Origin: JBAXTE01 sp964653595
GTDB lineage: Bacteria > Bacteroidota > Bacteroidia > Bacteroidales > WCHB1-69
Reading direction: 5' to 3'
Length of the DNA: 44,354 nt
Assembly: GCA_964653595.1 (NCBI GenBank)
Contig: CAZZHH010000025.1
Coordinates: forward strand, 1 to 44,354
In this document: positions 15,446 to 23,809 of the stretch, one piece after another
How the letters are laid out: each line of letters begins with the position of its first letter
Numbering within the stretch: position 1 is the first letter of the stretch
Program-made: the position numbers and the translations under genes
The notes under the pieces: model-generated
Databases searched by the model: none
The model's input: the letters and a program-made list of their open reading frames with translations, nothing else
What the model was told of the DNA's origin: nothing

Positions 15446-15823
15446 ATGCATGAAAATGAGTTGTCTAGTATTATTATTGGAAAAGCAATAGAGGTTCATT
15501 CCGCTCTTGGTCCTGGACTTTTAGAATCTACCTATCAGGAATGCTTATGTTATGAATTACAAAAAGATGGCTTTCTTGTTGAAAAGGAGAAATCGTTGCC
15601 GATTATATATAAAGAATTAATGCTTGAACATGCATACCGGATTGATTTACTAGTGGAAAAAAAGGTAGTGGTTGAACTAAAAGCTGTATCGGAATTAAAT
15701 GAAGTCCATAAAGCTCAAGTTTTGACATATTTGAAATTCAGTGGGTGTAAGTTGGGCCTTTTGATCAATTTTAACTCTAAGTTATTGAAGGATAATATCT
15801 GTAGATATGTTAACAAACTATGA
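15446..15823 (+). CDS. GxxExxY family protein, 125 aa
   Basis: The defining motif is present as GLLESTY (G-x-x-E-x-x-Y) within LGPGLLESTYQECL. It is followed by a PD-(D/E)XK-like core: RIDLLVEKKVVVELKAV supplies D and E-x-K, then HKAQVLTYLKFSG and GLLINF. The length is normal. The function of this family is not established; the fold suggests nuclease ancestry. Members commonly sit among short repeats, and here the gene lies between two blocks of the same GCAGAG/CTTTGCG repeats, which suggests that gene and repeats move or recombine together (inference). Confidence 0.85.
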   Translation: MHENELSSIIIGKAIEVHSALGPGLLESTYQECLCYELQKDGFLVEKEKSLPIIYKELMLEHAYRIDLLVEKKVVVELKAVSELNEVHKAQVLTYLKFSGCKLGLLINFNSKLLKDNICRYVNKL

Positions 15824-15843
15824 TTTGAAAGTCCTATTGATAC

Positions 15844-16272
15844 AGAACTCGCTGAAGAATTGATGCAGAGCTCGCTGAGTAGTGGACGCAGAGATTCGCC
15901 GAGAAAAAATCGTCGCGTAGCCTTTGCGGCTCTCTGCTCTTTCGCGCTCTTTGCGTCCCTTGTTTCTTAAATCGACACAGAGATTGCAGAAGAGAAGCGT
16001 TTCGCTAAGAACATCGTCGCGTAGCCTTTGCGTATCTTTGCCCTTTCGCGTCCTTTGCTTCGCCTGTTTTCGAATTTGACGCAGAGCCCGCAGAAGAGCA
16101 GAGTCGCGCAGAGTAATTCGTCGCGTAGCCTTTGCGGCTCTCTGCTCTTTCGCGCTCTTTGCGTCCCTTGTTTCTTAAATCGACACAGAGATTGCAGAAG
16201 AGAAGCGTTTCGCTAAGAACATCGTCGCGTAGCCTTTGCGTATCTTTGCCCTTTCGCGTCCTTTGCGTCTCA
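15844..16272. repeat. Right block of GACGCAGAG / CTTTGCGTC repeats with a 148-bp exact direct repeat
   Basis: The same units as in the left block are present. Within it, 15911-16058 and 16119-16266 are identical over 148 bases (offset 208), a recent tandem duplication. The linking segment shares 122 bases (one mismatch) with the left block at 15109-15230, in the same orientation. No gene is supported here. Confidence 0.85.
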
Positions 16273-16312
16273 CTTTATATTCTGTTACTTTACTATAAAC
16301 AATCTTCATTCA

Positions 16313-16346
16313 TTTGATTTTAGCGCAGTTTCTTTTTGTACTTTTG
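16313..16346 (+). promoter_or_regulatory. Promoter of the MFS gene
   Basis: TTTG at 16313-16316 and TACTTTTG at 16339-16346 match the Bacteroidota pattern, although the 22-base spacing is slightly long. The ATG follows 26 bases after the -7 element. Confidence 0.4.
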
Positions 16347-16371
16347 TACTAGATTTCATTCATGTAAAACA

Positions 16372-17547
16372 ATGTACGAACCGACATATATTTGGAATAG
16401 AAAGTTTATCTTGATGTTAGTGAGTAATTTCATGACATCGGTAGCTTTTTATTTTATGATTACGGCCTTACCAGTCTATCTTACCACCGATCTCCATTTT
16501 GGCAAGGATCAGGCAGGTATTATTATTGCGGCCTATATTTTCACTGCCGTACTTATTCGTCCCTTTGTAGGAGCCTTTATCGACAACTATGGGCGTCGGA
16601 CTACTTATTTGATTTCATTATTCCTTTTTTCTTTACTTTTTGTCCTGTACGGATTGGTGGAGCAGGAGTATCTGTTTATTCTACTGCGAATTTTCCATGG
16701 TATTTTGTGGGGTATTCTCACAACAGCTGGAAATACCTTGGTGATGGATGTGTTGCCTTTCAAGAAAAAAGGAGAGGGGCTAGGGTATTATGGATTGGCA
16801 TTCACTATTTCAATGGCTGTAGGTCCCTTGCTTTCATCTATTATTGTAAGAGAATCAAATTATCAGATATTGTTTGTTTTTGCCACTATGGTTTCATTTA
16901 TAGGATCGTCGATACTATTGGGTTTGAGATTCCCAAGTCATTTAACAACCAAAACAACCGTAATGGATGGTTTGAGAGGTTTTTTATCCCCAATTGCTCT
17001 TCCAATTGCTCTTCTTACAGTGTTTGTGATGATGCCTTATGGTGCCATACTAAATTTTATTGCCATTTATTGCAAACAAATTGGAGCTGGCAGTTCAGTG
17101 CTCTTTTTCTTCTCATTGGCTGTAGGGTTGACATTCTCACGAATATTTGCGGGTAAAGAATTCGATAAAAATGGACCACATAGGCTAATTTTTACCGCTT
17201 TTGCATTTATTTTTTCCTCTTTTCCTATCCTAATTCTGTACGATAGTCCTTTTACATTAGTTTTGTGTGCTCTATTTATTGGGGTTGGATTTGGTATCAG
17301 TTTTCCTGTGTTTCAGCTGATGTTAAACAATGTGATGCCTCTTTCCATGAGGAGTACTGCGAACTCTTTATTTTTAACTTCCATCGATATCGGTATTGGA
17401 ACTGGTGTGGTAATCATGGGATTTCTAATTCAAAATGTAGATATAAAAATTGCCTTTGGGGTTTGGAGTTTAATGGCTCTAATTGCAACCATTTTTTATC
17501 ATTATTGGATAGAAAATCATTATTTATCTTCCATTAAAAAAGTCTAA
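16372..17547 (+). CDS. MFS transporter, 391 aa
   Basis: About twelve membrane helices are visible in two halves, the normal size and layout for the major facilitator superfamily. The conserved loop between helices 2 and 3 (VGAFIDNYGRRTTYL) and RIFHGILWG in helix 4 fit drug/sugar-type MFS exporters. The frame extends to 16336, but ATG 16372 (MYEPTYIWNRKF) is preferred because the promoter lies upstream of it. The substrate cannot be inferred. It stands alone between the repeat block and the PhoH-like gene. Frames overlapping it in other phases are shadows. Confidence 0.85.
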   Translation: MYEPTYIWNRKFILMLVSNFMTSVAFYFMITALPVYLTTDLHFGKDQAGIIIAAYIFTAVLIRPFVGAFIDNYGRRTTYLISLFLFSLLFVLYGLVEQEYLFILLRIFHGILWGILTTAGNTLVMDVLPFKKKGEGLGYYGLAFTISMAVGPLLSSIIVRESNYQILFVFATMVSFIGSSILLGLRFPSHLTTKTTVMDGLRGFLSPIALPIALLTVFVMMPYGAILNFIAIYCKQIGAGSSVLFFFSLAVGLTFSRIFAGKEFDKNGPHRLIFTAFAFIFSSFPILILYDSPFTLVLCALFIGVGFGISFPVFQLMLNNVMPLSMRSTANSLFLTSIDIGIGTGVVIMGFLIQNVDIKIAFGVWSLMALIATIFYHYWIENHYLSSIKKV

Positions 17548-17630
17548 TAACATTCTTAAGTTCATAAATATCTCTTTTGTTAATAATTTTTAAGTTGATT
17601 TTTTGTTATTTTTAGTAAAAATTACAACTT

Positions 17631-18977
17631 ATGGTAAAGCAAAAAATAAAAGAAGACAAAAAAATATTTGTCCTCGACACTTCTGTGATAATATATGATC
17701 ACAATAGTTTTAAACATTTTGACGAGCACGATGTAGCAATTCCGATTACAGTACTGGAAGAGTTAGATAATTTTAAAAAAGGCAATGATACAAAGAATTT
17801 CGAAGCTCGTGAGTTTATTCGAATCATCGATAAACTTTCCGATGGTGCCTCACTCCAAGATTGGATACAGTTGCAGGGTTCGGGTAAAGGTAGTATTTGC
17901 GTGATCATGAACGAGCATCCGTCGAATGTGGATGCTGTTAAGGTTTTCAACGAAAATAAACCCGATCACAAAATATTAAATGCGGCTCTATTTATGAAGG
18001 AACAATATCCTAAAAGAAGCGTAATATTAGTAACAAAGGATATTAATTTAAGAGTAAAAGCAAAATCATTGAATCTTACTGCGGAAGATTTTTTAACTGG
18101 AAAAGTGAAAGATCCTGGAGGTTTATATACTGGAAGATATGTTGTAGAAAATGTGTCACAAACCCTTATCGATGAGTTTTATGAAAAAGGGGTTTGCTCT
18201 CTAGAAAAGTTGAACTTGGATTATCATCCAGTAGCAAACTCCTATTTTACCATCTCAAGTCAAAACTCTTCTATTTTGGCTTATTATAGTTCCGAATCGA
18301 ATCTGTTGGAAAGAATTGAAAAAGATTCAGTATCGAAGATAAAACCTAGAAATGCGGAACAAGTTTTTGCAATTCATGCTATCTTAAATTCGAAAGTAAG
18401 TTTAGTTACGATTCAAGGGGTTGCTGGAACAGGAAAAACATTGCTTTCTCTTGCTGCAGCAATTGAGCAAAGAAGAGATTATCTACAGATTTATTTAACC
18501 CGACCAATAGTTCCACTAAGCAATAAAGATATTGGTTTTCTTCCAGGAGATGTTAATTCCAAAATTGGTCCATACATGGAACCGCTGTGGGATAATTTGA
18601 AATTTATTAAAAATCAATACAAACAAACAGATAAAGAGTATAAGAGTTTCGATGAGATGGTTCAGTCCGAAAAATTACTAGTTTCGCCGCTCGCTTATAT
18701 CAGAGGGAGAAGTTTTTCAAATATCCTATTTATCGTAGATGAAGCACAAAACCTTACTCCTCACGAAATTAAAACCATTATCACTAGAGCAGGCGAAAAT
18801 ACAAAGATGATTTTTACTGGAGATATTTTCCAAATCGACACACCGTACCTCGATACACAAAGTAATGGGTTGTCATACATGATTGACAAACTCAAGGGAA
18901 ATCATTTGTATGCTCATATTACACTCGAAAAAGGGGAGCGATCCGAGCTGGCAAATCTTGCGAACGAGCTACTCTAA
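17631..18977 (+). CDS. PIN-PhoH family ATPase/ribonuclease, 448 aa
   Basis: Residues 11-150 form a PIN nuclease domain with acidic residues at D16 (FVLDTS), E44/E45 (VLEELD) and near D137 (TKDINLR). Residues 235-448 are a PhoH ATPase with Walker A GVAGTGKT at 263-270, Walker B FIVDEAQN (DEAQ 370-373) and FTGD. The fusion is known as PhoH2/YlaK type and is associated with RNA unwinding and cleavage. Length is normal. The coding sequence ends with a clear hairpin terminator, and the next gene is convergent, so this is a single-gene unit. Confidence 0.92.
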   Translation: MVKQKIKEDKKIFVLDTSVIIYDHNSFKHFDEHDVAIPITVLEELDNFKKGNDTKNFEAREFIRIIDKLSDGASLQDWIQLQGSGKGSICVIMNEHPSNVDAVKVFNENKPDHKILNAALFMKEQYPKRSVILVTKDINLRVKAKSLNLTAEDFLTGKVKDPGGLYTGRYVVENVSQTLIDEFYEKGVCSLEKLNLDYHPVANSYFTISSQNSSILAYYSSESNLLERIEKDSVSKIKPRNAEQVFAIHAILNSKVSLVTIQGVAGTGKTLLSLAAAIEQRRDYLQIYLTRPIVPLSNKDIGFLPGDVNSKIGPYMEPLWDNLKFIKNQYKQTDKEYKSFDEMVQSEKLLVSPLAYIRGRSFSNILFIVDEAQNLTPHEIKTIITRAGENTKMIFTGDIFQIDTPYLDTQSNGLSYMIDKLKGNHLYAHITLEKGERSELANLANELL

Positions 18978-18987
18978 ATCCTTATTT

Positions 18988-19018
18988 GAGGGACTTTCAA
19001 ACTGTTAGTCCCTCTTTT
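18988..19018 (+). terminator. Rho-independent terminator of the PIN-PhoH gene
   Basis: The stem GAGGGACT (18988-18995) pairs with AGTCCCTC (19007-19014) across an 11-base loop and is followed by TTTT. Confidence 0.85.
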
Positions 19019-19029
19019 ATAAGAATGGA

Positions 19030-19662
19030 TTACTTTTTGTTTTTTAAAGTTCCAAGAATTTTCTTTTGTTCTTCTAGCTCAGTTTTTATTGTCTTTTGCT
19101 TTTCGGTATTTTGTCCGATTTTTTTGATGATTTCTTCCTTTTCTGCAACAAGATCTTTGCCTGTATCTAATGATTTTTTATATTTTTTCTCCACTTCTTT
19201 AATCACTTCTTCTTGCTTTGATATTTCTCTATTCAGATGCTCTTCGATTGCTTGAATATTAAACTCTTTGCATAGATTTTTGGTGTTCTTAATAGTGGAT
19301 GCATCGGTAGATGTAGCAATGAAATTGTTATACCCTTTGGATATTAATATGGTAATCGTAGTAGAAGTTTTATTACCATTTACTTTAATGTAAAAATCAA
19401 TTACATCCGAAGAGAGATCTTCAAAAACAACTCCTTGGTACAAATCAAACCCTTTTGTACTTTTTGATTTTTTGATTTTTTTCTTCTCTAATACATTTTT
19501 TACGACGGTTTCCATAATGTCCTCAGAGAAGTTATACTTTGCTTCTACTGCATTTTGCTTGCCATCCATAAATGAGATGTTTGTTTCGTTGATGTCTTGT
19601 GAAACCCCTTTATAAAAGGAAATCATGACAAGACAAATGGTGATAAATACTATTTTTTTCAT
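19030..19662 (-). CDS. Secreted protein with C-terminal coiled coil, 210 aa
   Basis: A signal peptide (residues 1-21, ending GVSQ) is followed by a beta-like domain of about 120 residues with FDLYQGVVFEDL and TITILISKGYNNFIA. A Lys/Glu-rich coiled coil runs from about 143 to 205. No known family was recognised; it resembles other exported Bacteroidota proteins of unknown role. It is convergent with the PIN-PhoH gene, whose terminator lies between them. A -7-like TACATTTGC is present on the minus strand at 19680-19688. Confidence 0.75.
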   Translation of the reverse strand: MKKIVFITICLVMISFYKGVSQDINETNISFMDGKQNAVEAKYNFSEDIMETVVKNVLEKKKIKKSKSTKGFDLYQGVVFEDLSSDVIDFYIKVNGNKTSTTITILISKGYNNFIATSTDASTIKNTKNLCKEFNIQAIEEHLNREISKQEEVIKEVEKKYKKSLDTGKDLVAEKEEIIKKIGQNTEKQKTIKTELEEQKKILGTLKNKK

Positions 19663-19711
19663 ATTTTTTTTGGTTTATTGCAAATGTATGAATTTTTTGA
19701 ATTTATGAATG

Positions 19712-20833
19712 TTAATTTTTAGGATTAAATTTATAAACTAAGCCCCATTCAATATAGTCGGCACGAGCAAAATGAGATTTTATGGAAACATTCGCCTGAA
19801 TACCTTTCCATATTCTATATCTGATTGCAATTCTGCTGTAAATAGCATCCGTTTTACGTTTGGAAAAATAAGATTGTTGATACAAATATACTCCAGTTTG
19901 AAAAACAGCAGAAATGCGATTCATGCTCCATTCGTGACCGAAGACTAATCCAACTTTAAAAAGTTCTACTACATTCGGGTATTCTCCAATATTTCGGTAC
20001 TCTATCTTGTCGGTATAATCCCAAAATCCATCCAATCCCATCATCCAATTTTTGCCAAATTTATAGTTTTGTAAAATCCCAAAACCAAAGCTCGTAGCGT
20101 AATATAAATTGGGATCTGTTTCCGAATTTCTTTTTCTCCCTATAGCCCCCCAAATATATGGTTGCCACGACTTCTTAAAATCAGAAACTATTGGAATTTT
20201 ATAATTTTGAATGTTTTGGTTCAGCTTAACATGTAAACCTCCAGAAAAAGACCAAACATTAATTCCCCAATTTGGATACTTTGTAGCTCCGTTGGAAAAG
20301 TGACCAAACGAAGATCCTAAAGATACTCCAATTTGCGGGGTTACACGATATAAAAAACTATATTGAAACTTGGCTGCAAAGTTAATATGGCTTCCTATGG
20401 CTATGTTTTCGGGATTTTCAATCGAGTCAAAGGGATGTGTAATGTACCCCAAACCTGCTGCAATCATTAGTCTATGCTCGTGTTTCGGATTTCTAAAAAA
20501 AGTAAAAGATTGAAAAGGTAAAATAGAAAATGCTTCTCCATATACTTTTTTGTTGCTCAAGCCATTGTAAATCAGAGATATACCGCTTTGAGGATAATTC
20601 CATCTTTTTTCCCACTCTTGGTCGCCCATGGTCTGTTTGTAAATATTGAGTTCGAGATTAGGAAAGTTGTACAACGAAAGTGCTTTTAGTTCTTTATGAT
20701 GAGCTACCAACGTTCCATATTCGGGTTGAATAGTAATATAGAGTCTGTCGAATATAGATTGGCATCGGGTATTAGTACTTAATAAAAAGTAAACGATGCA
20801 AAATAGTATCAAAGCTCTAATTCTCATTCCCAA
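19712..20833 (-). CDS. PagL-like lipid A deacylase / acyloxyacyl hydrolase, 373 aa
   Basis: The protein has a signal peptide (to about residue 24) and alternating beta-strand pattern typical of an outer-membrane barrel. The motif GHFSNGATKYPNWG contains H178 and S180, matching the His-Ser catalytic pair of PagL. PagL removes a 3-O-linked acyl chain from lipid A in the outer membrane. At 373 aa it is about twice the size of classical PagL but normal for the Bacteroidota acyloxyacyl hydrolase relatives. An LpxL-like lipid A acyltransferase lies about 370 bp upstream on the same strand, so two lipid A tailoring genes are near neighbours, separated by repeats. Confidence 0.75.
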   Translation of the reverse strand: MGMRIRALILFCIVYFLLSTNTRCQSIFDRLYITIQPEYGTLVAHHKELKALSLYNFPNLELNIYKQTMGDQEWEKRWNYPQSGISLIYNGLSNKKVYGEAFSILPFQSFTFFRNPKHEHRLMIAAGLGYITHPFDSIENPENIAIGSHINFAAKFQYSFLYRVTPQIGVSLGSSFGHFSNGATKYPNWGINVWSFSGGLHVKLNQNIQNYKIPIVSDFKKSWQPYIWGAIGRKRNSETDPNLYYATSFGFGILQNYKFGKNWMMGLDGFWDYTDKIEYRNIGEYPNVVELFKVGLVFGHEWSMNRISAVFQTGVYLYQQSYFSKRKTDAIYSRIAIRYRIWKGIQANVSIKSHFARADYIEWGLVYKFNPKN

Positions 20834-20971
20834 ATATCAATATTAATGTGCTTATTTGTTCTCTATGCTCTACTTTTAACATTTGCAATATTGTAAACTG
20901 ATTTTTGCTGCCTATTTATCTCAAAAAACTAAAAATTAAAGTCCGATTTTGAGCGTAATATTTTCAGAAAC

Positions 20972-21201
20972 TGCTCCCTGTTCACCGTTCCCTGTTCCCT
21001 GTTTCACTGATCCCTGTTCACTGTTTCACTGTTTCACTGTTCCCTGATCCCTGTTCACTGATCCCTGTTCACTGTTTCACTGTTCACTGTTCACTGTTCC
21101 CCTGTTTCCCTGTTTCCCTGTTCCCTGATCCCTGTTCACTGTTTCACTGTTCACTGTTTCACTGTTTCCCTGTTCCCTGTCAACTGTTCACTGCTCACTG
21201 T
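20972..21201. repeat. Degenerate CACTGTT/CCCTGTT heptad repeat tract
   Basis: About thirty tandem 7-8 base units (CACTGTT, CCCTGTT, CCCTGAT, CACTGAT) run right up to the stop codon of the LpxL-like gene. Read on that gene's strand they are AACAGTG/AACAGGG. The same word occurs at 44190-44261 just after another gene. The rest of 20834-20971 is AT-rich with nothing recognised. Confidence 0.9.
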
Positions 21202-22077
21202 TTAAGGAATGATGCGCTTGTGTTTCCATCGTCGATGTGACCATAACCAATATGCGGGTTCTTTGCAGATAACTTCTTCCAATTTTTCCATGTATTTTTT
21301 TGTAATTTCTCCTTCAGGTGAAGAAATGGGATCATCAACTAGGGTTGTAAATGTGAGTTCATAATATCCTCTCTTTACTACTTGCATATCTAAATAGACA
21401 ACCGGATAATCATATTTTTTTGCATATTTCTCTGGACCATGAATAGTGGGAGTGTCTTGGTTTAAGAAATCTATCCAAATACAGTCTCTTAAATTGGTCG
21501 GACTTTGGTCGGCAAACATTAAAAAAAGAGAAGGTGTATTTTCTAATGTTTTGAATGTTTGATATGTTTCTGTGATAGGTGCAAGATAACACTTGTTTCT
21601 CGATCTACGTTTATGCATATAGGTTTCGATGTATGGATTGTTTATCGCTTTGTATATGCCAACAACTAAATGGTTTATTTGAAGGTTCCCAGAGAATACT
21701 AACCACTCCCAATTTCCGTAGTGACCACTCACACAGATGATGCTCTTTCCCTCTTTAAATATTGCATTAGGGACTTCTGGGTTGATGATTTTGTGTCGTT
21801 TTAAAATCTCTTCGTCACTCATCGATAGACCTTTTAATCCCTCTAAGATTAAATCAGCCATGTAGTGATAATATTTTTTCTCGATATATATTATTTGATC
21901 AAAACTCAAATCTGGAAAGGAGTTTTGTAAGTTCTCTCTGGTTACATTTTTTCTATATTTAAAGAGATGATATATTATAACATAAAGAAAGTCAGATATA
22001 ACATATAGTATGGTGAAAGGTAGAATTGAAATAAATGCTAAAAATAATCTAAATAGCAAATATGATATGTAATTCAT
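21202..22077 (-). CDS. LpxL/HtrB-like lipid A acyltransferase, 291 aa
   Basis: The family transfers a secondary acyl chain to lipid A at the inner membrane. An N-terminal membrane anchor (about residues 5-38) is followed by RENLQNSFPDLS and the catalytic motif H119-YGNW-E124 (H-x4-E) in VSGHYGNWEW. FADQSP and the C-terminal WLWSHRRWKHK are both typical of the family. Length is normal. It follows frr on the minus strand, but a terminator lies between them. Its 3' end runs straight into the heptad repeat tract. Confidence 0.88.
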   Translation of the reverse strand: MNYISYLLFRLFLAFISILPFTILYVISDFLYVIIYHLFKYRKNVTRENLQNSFPDLSFDQIIYIEKKYYHYMADLILEGLKGLSMSDEEILKRHKIINPEVPNAIFKEGKSIICVSGHYGNWEWLVFSGNLQINHLVVGIYKAINNPYIETYMHKRRSRNKCYLAPITETYQTFKTLENTPSLFLMFADQSPTNLRDCIWIDFLNQDTPTIHGPEKYAKKYDYPVVYLDMQVVKRGYYELTFTTLVDDPISSPEGEITKKYMEKLEEVICKEPAYWLWSHRRWKHKRIIP

Positions 22078-22112
22078 TGATAGAATGTTGTTTTTGATGT
22101 TTTTATAATTAA

Positions 22113-22140
22113 AAAAAGGCTGATCGAAAACAGCCTTTTT
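22113..22140 (-). terminator. Terminator of the pyrH-frr unit
   Basis: AAAAAGGCTG and CAGCCTTTTT form a 10-bp stem with an 8-base loop. On the minus strand it ends in a T run just after frr. Its symmetric ends could also stop opposing transcripts. Confidence 0.85.
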
Positions 22141-22158
22141 CCGATTGTGAATATTTGT

Positions 22159-22722
22159 TTATACCGTCATGATATCTTTTTCTTTATTTTCCAAAATTTT
22201 GTCAACTTTTAAAATAAATTCTTCGGTGATTTTTTGAATATCCATTTCTGATTTTTTGATGTCATCTTCAGAAACATCCTTCTTTTCAAGTCCTTTTAAC
22301 TCTTCATTTGCTTTTCTGCGGATATTTCTTACGTTTACACGTGCTTGTTCAGCTTCTTGTTTTGCTTTTTTAACCAACTCCTTGCGTCGTTCTTCGGTTA
22401 AAGGAGGAACAATAATACGTAAAAAATCAACGTTGTTTTGAGGATTAAAACCCAAATTTGCTGCTTGAATAGCTTTATCAATAGCTACTAGCATGTTTTT
22501 TTCGTATGGCTGTACTACAATTTGGCGCGCATCAGGAGTTGTGATGTTCGAAATATTTGAAATTGGAGTAAGTGTTCCGTAATAATCCACTTTTACATTT
22601 TCGAGCATTTGTGGATTTGCTTTGCCAACTCTAATTTTGTGTAACTCTTTTTCGAAAAATTGAAGCGTTGTTCCCATATGCTCTTTCGCCTCTTCGATAC
22701 ATAAAATGCAATTCTCGTTCAT
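22159..22722 (-). CDS. frr: Ribosome recycling factor, 187 aa
   Basis: Frr, with EF-G, splits the post-termination ribosome. The sequence shows the family hallmarks: KIRVGKANP near residue 30, VDYYGTLTPISNISNI, DARQIVVQPYEK, and PPLTEERRKELVKKAK in the helical bundle. Length matches the usual 185. It is last in pyrH-2TM-frr on the minus strand, followed by a strong terminator, a gene order usual in Bacteroidota. Confidence 0.97.
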   Translation of the reverse strand: MNENCILCIEEAKEHMGTTLQFFEKELHKIRVGKANPQMLENVKVDYYGTLTPISNISNITTPDARQIVVQPYEKNMLVAIDKAIQAANLGFNPQNNVDFLRIIVPPLTEERRKELVKKAKQEAEQARVNVRNIRRKANEELKGLEKKDVSEDDIKKSEMDIQKITEEFILKVDKILENKEKDIMTV

Positions 22723-22732
22723 AAAAGTTCAG

Positions 22733-23011
22733 TTATTTGTTCAGATTTATCTCTTTATTTATCAATTTTTCATATTCCTTTTCTACCAAACTAGCATTCC
22801 ATTTAAATGCATATAGATAGTGAAAGATAACAGCTATTCCCCAACCAACTGTCGGGAGGACTGCCCATGGTAGGATGAAATCTTCTTTTCCATAAGAAAC
22901 AAAAATCCAAAGCAACCATAAAAGAATGTTTGCCAATAAGTAAATTGTAAAATGAGTTTTAAATGCAACTCTTTTTCTCGCTTTTTTGTAGATAATTGGA
23001 TCGTGTTCCAT
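22733..23011 (-). CDS. 2TM domain protein, 92 aa
   Basis: Two membrane helices (about residues 19-38 and 46-68) follow a charged N-terminus (YKKARKRVAFKTHF) and precede a Lys/Glu tail. This matches the small 2TM domain family of Bacteroidota, whose role is unknown. It sits 7 bases after pyrH and 10 bases before frr, so it is cotranscribed with both; whether it has any link to ribosome or nucleotide functions is not known. Confidence 0.8.
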   Translation of the reverse strand: MEHDPIIYKKARKRVAFKTHFTIYLLANILLWLLWIFVSYGKEDFILPWAVLPTVGWGIAVIFHYLYAFKWNASLVEKEYEKLINKEINLNK

Positions 23012-23018
23012 GTTGCTA

Positions 23019-23729
23019 TTATTTTAGTTTAACTAATGTACCTATGTTGTTTCCAGAGACTACTTTTTGCAAATTTCCAGCAATATTCATATCAAACACA
23101 AGAATAGGCAAATTGTTCTCTTTGCATAACGTGAATGCAGTTAAATCCATTACATTCAGATTCATCTCGTATGCTTTGTCAAAAGTGATTTCATCAAATT
23201 TGGTAGCATTTGGATCTTTTTCTGGATCGGCAGTGTAAATGCCATCCACTCTTGTGCCTTTTAAAATAATATCTGCATTAATTTCTATTCCTCTCAGTGC
23301 TGCTCCACTGTCTGTAGTAAAATATGGATTGCCAGTGCCTCCGCTAATAATCACAACTTTGCCATTCTTTAAAGCATTATCTGCTTCTCGGCGACACATC
23401 TTTTTGCAAATAGGATCAATTGCAATTCCGGAAAGATGTTCTGTAGGAACTCCCATCCCTTCTAACGCAGATTGAAGCGCCATGCTATTGATAGAGGTTG
23501 CTAACATCCCCATGTAGTCTCCTTGTACGCGATCAAATCCTTTGCCGACACCTTGTAATCCTCTGAAAATATTACCTCCGCCTATTACTACTCCTATTTC
23601 AATACCTTGTTTATGGACCTTCTCAATTTCCTCAGCAAAATAGGTTAAGGTTTTTGGATCAATACCATAATTTTGATCGCCTTGTAACGATTCTCCACTT
23701 AGTTTTAGTAAAATTCTTTTGTATTTCAT
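23019..23729 (-). CDS. pyrH: UMP kinase, 236 aa
   Basis: PyrH phosphorylates UMP to UDP in pyrimidine nucleotide synthesis. The amino-acid-kinase fold is evident: ILLKLSGESLQG at the N-terminus, IGVVIGGGNIFRG, MGMLATSINSMALQ, VIISGGTGNPYFTTDS and the C-terminal NNIGTLV. Length is normal. It follows the tsf terminator and begins the pyrH-2TM-frr unit. Confidence 0.97.
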   Translation of the reverse strand: MKYKRILLKLSGESLQGDQNYGIDPKTLTYFAEEIEKVHKQGIEIGVVIGGGNIFRGLQGVGKGFDRVQGDYMGMLATSINSMALQSALEGMGVPTEHLSGIAIDPICKKMCRREADNALKNGKVVIISGGTGNPYFTTDSGAALRGIEINADIILKGTRVDGIYTADPEKDPNATKFDEITFDKAYEMNLNVMDLTAFTLCKENNLPILVFDMNIAGNLQKVVSGNNIGTLVKLK

Positions 23730-23758
23730 GTTCTTCCAAATTTCAAGGGTAAAGATAA

Positions 23759-23796
23759 AAAAAAAAGGAATCCACTCATGTGAATTCCTTTTTTTA
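23759..23796 (-). terminator. Terminator between tsf and pyrH
   Basis: A/T-flanked hairpin with stem GGAATcCAC / GTGaATTCC around the loop TCAT and a T run on the minus strand. It separates the ribosomal operon from pyrH, though read-through may occur. Confidence 0.8.
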
Positions 23797-23809
23797 TATC
23801 GAAAAAAAA

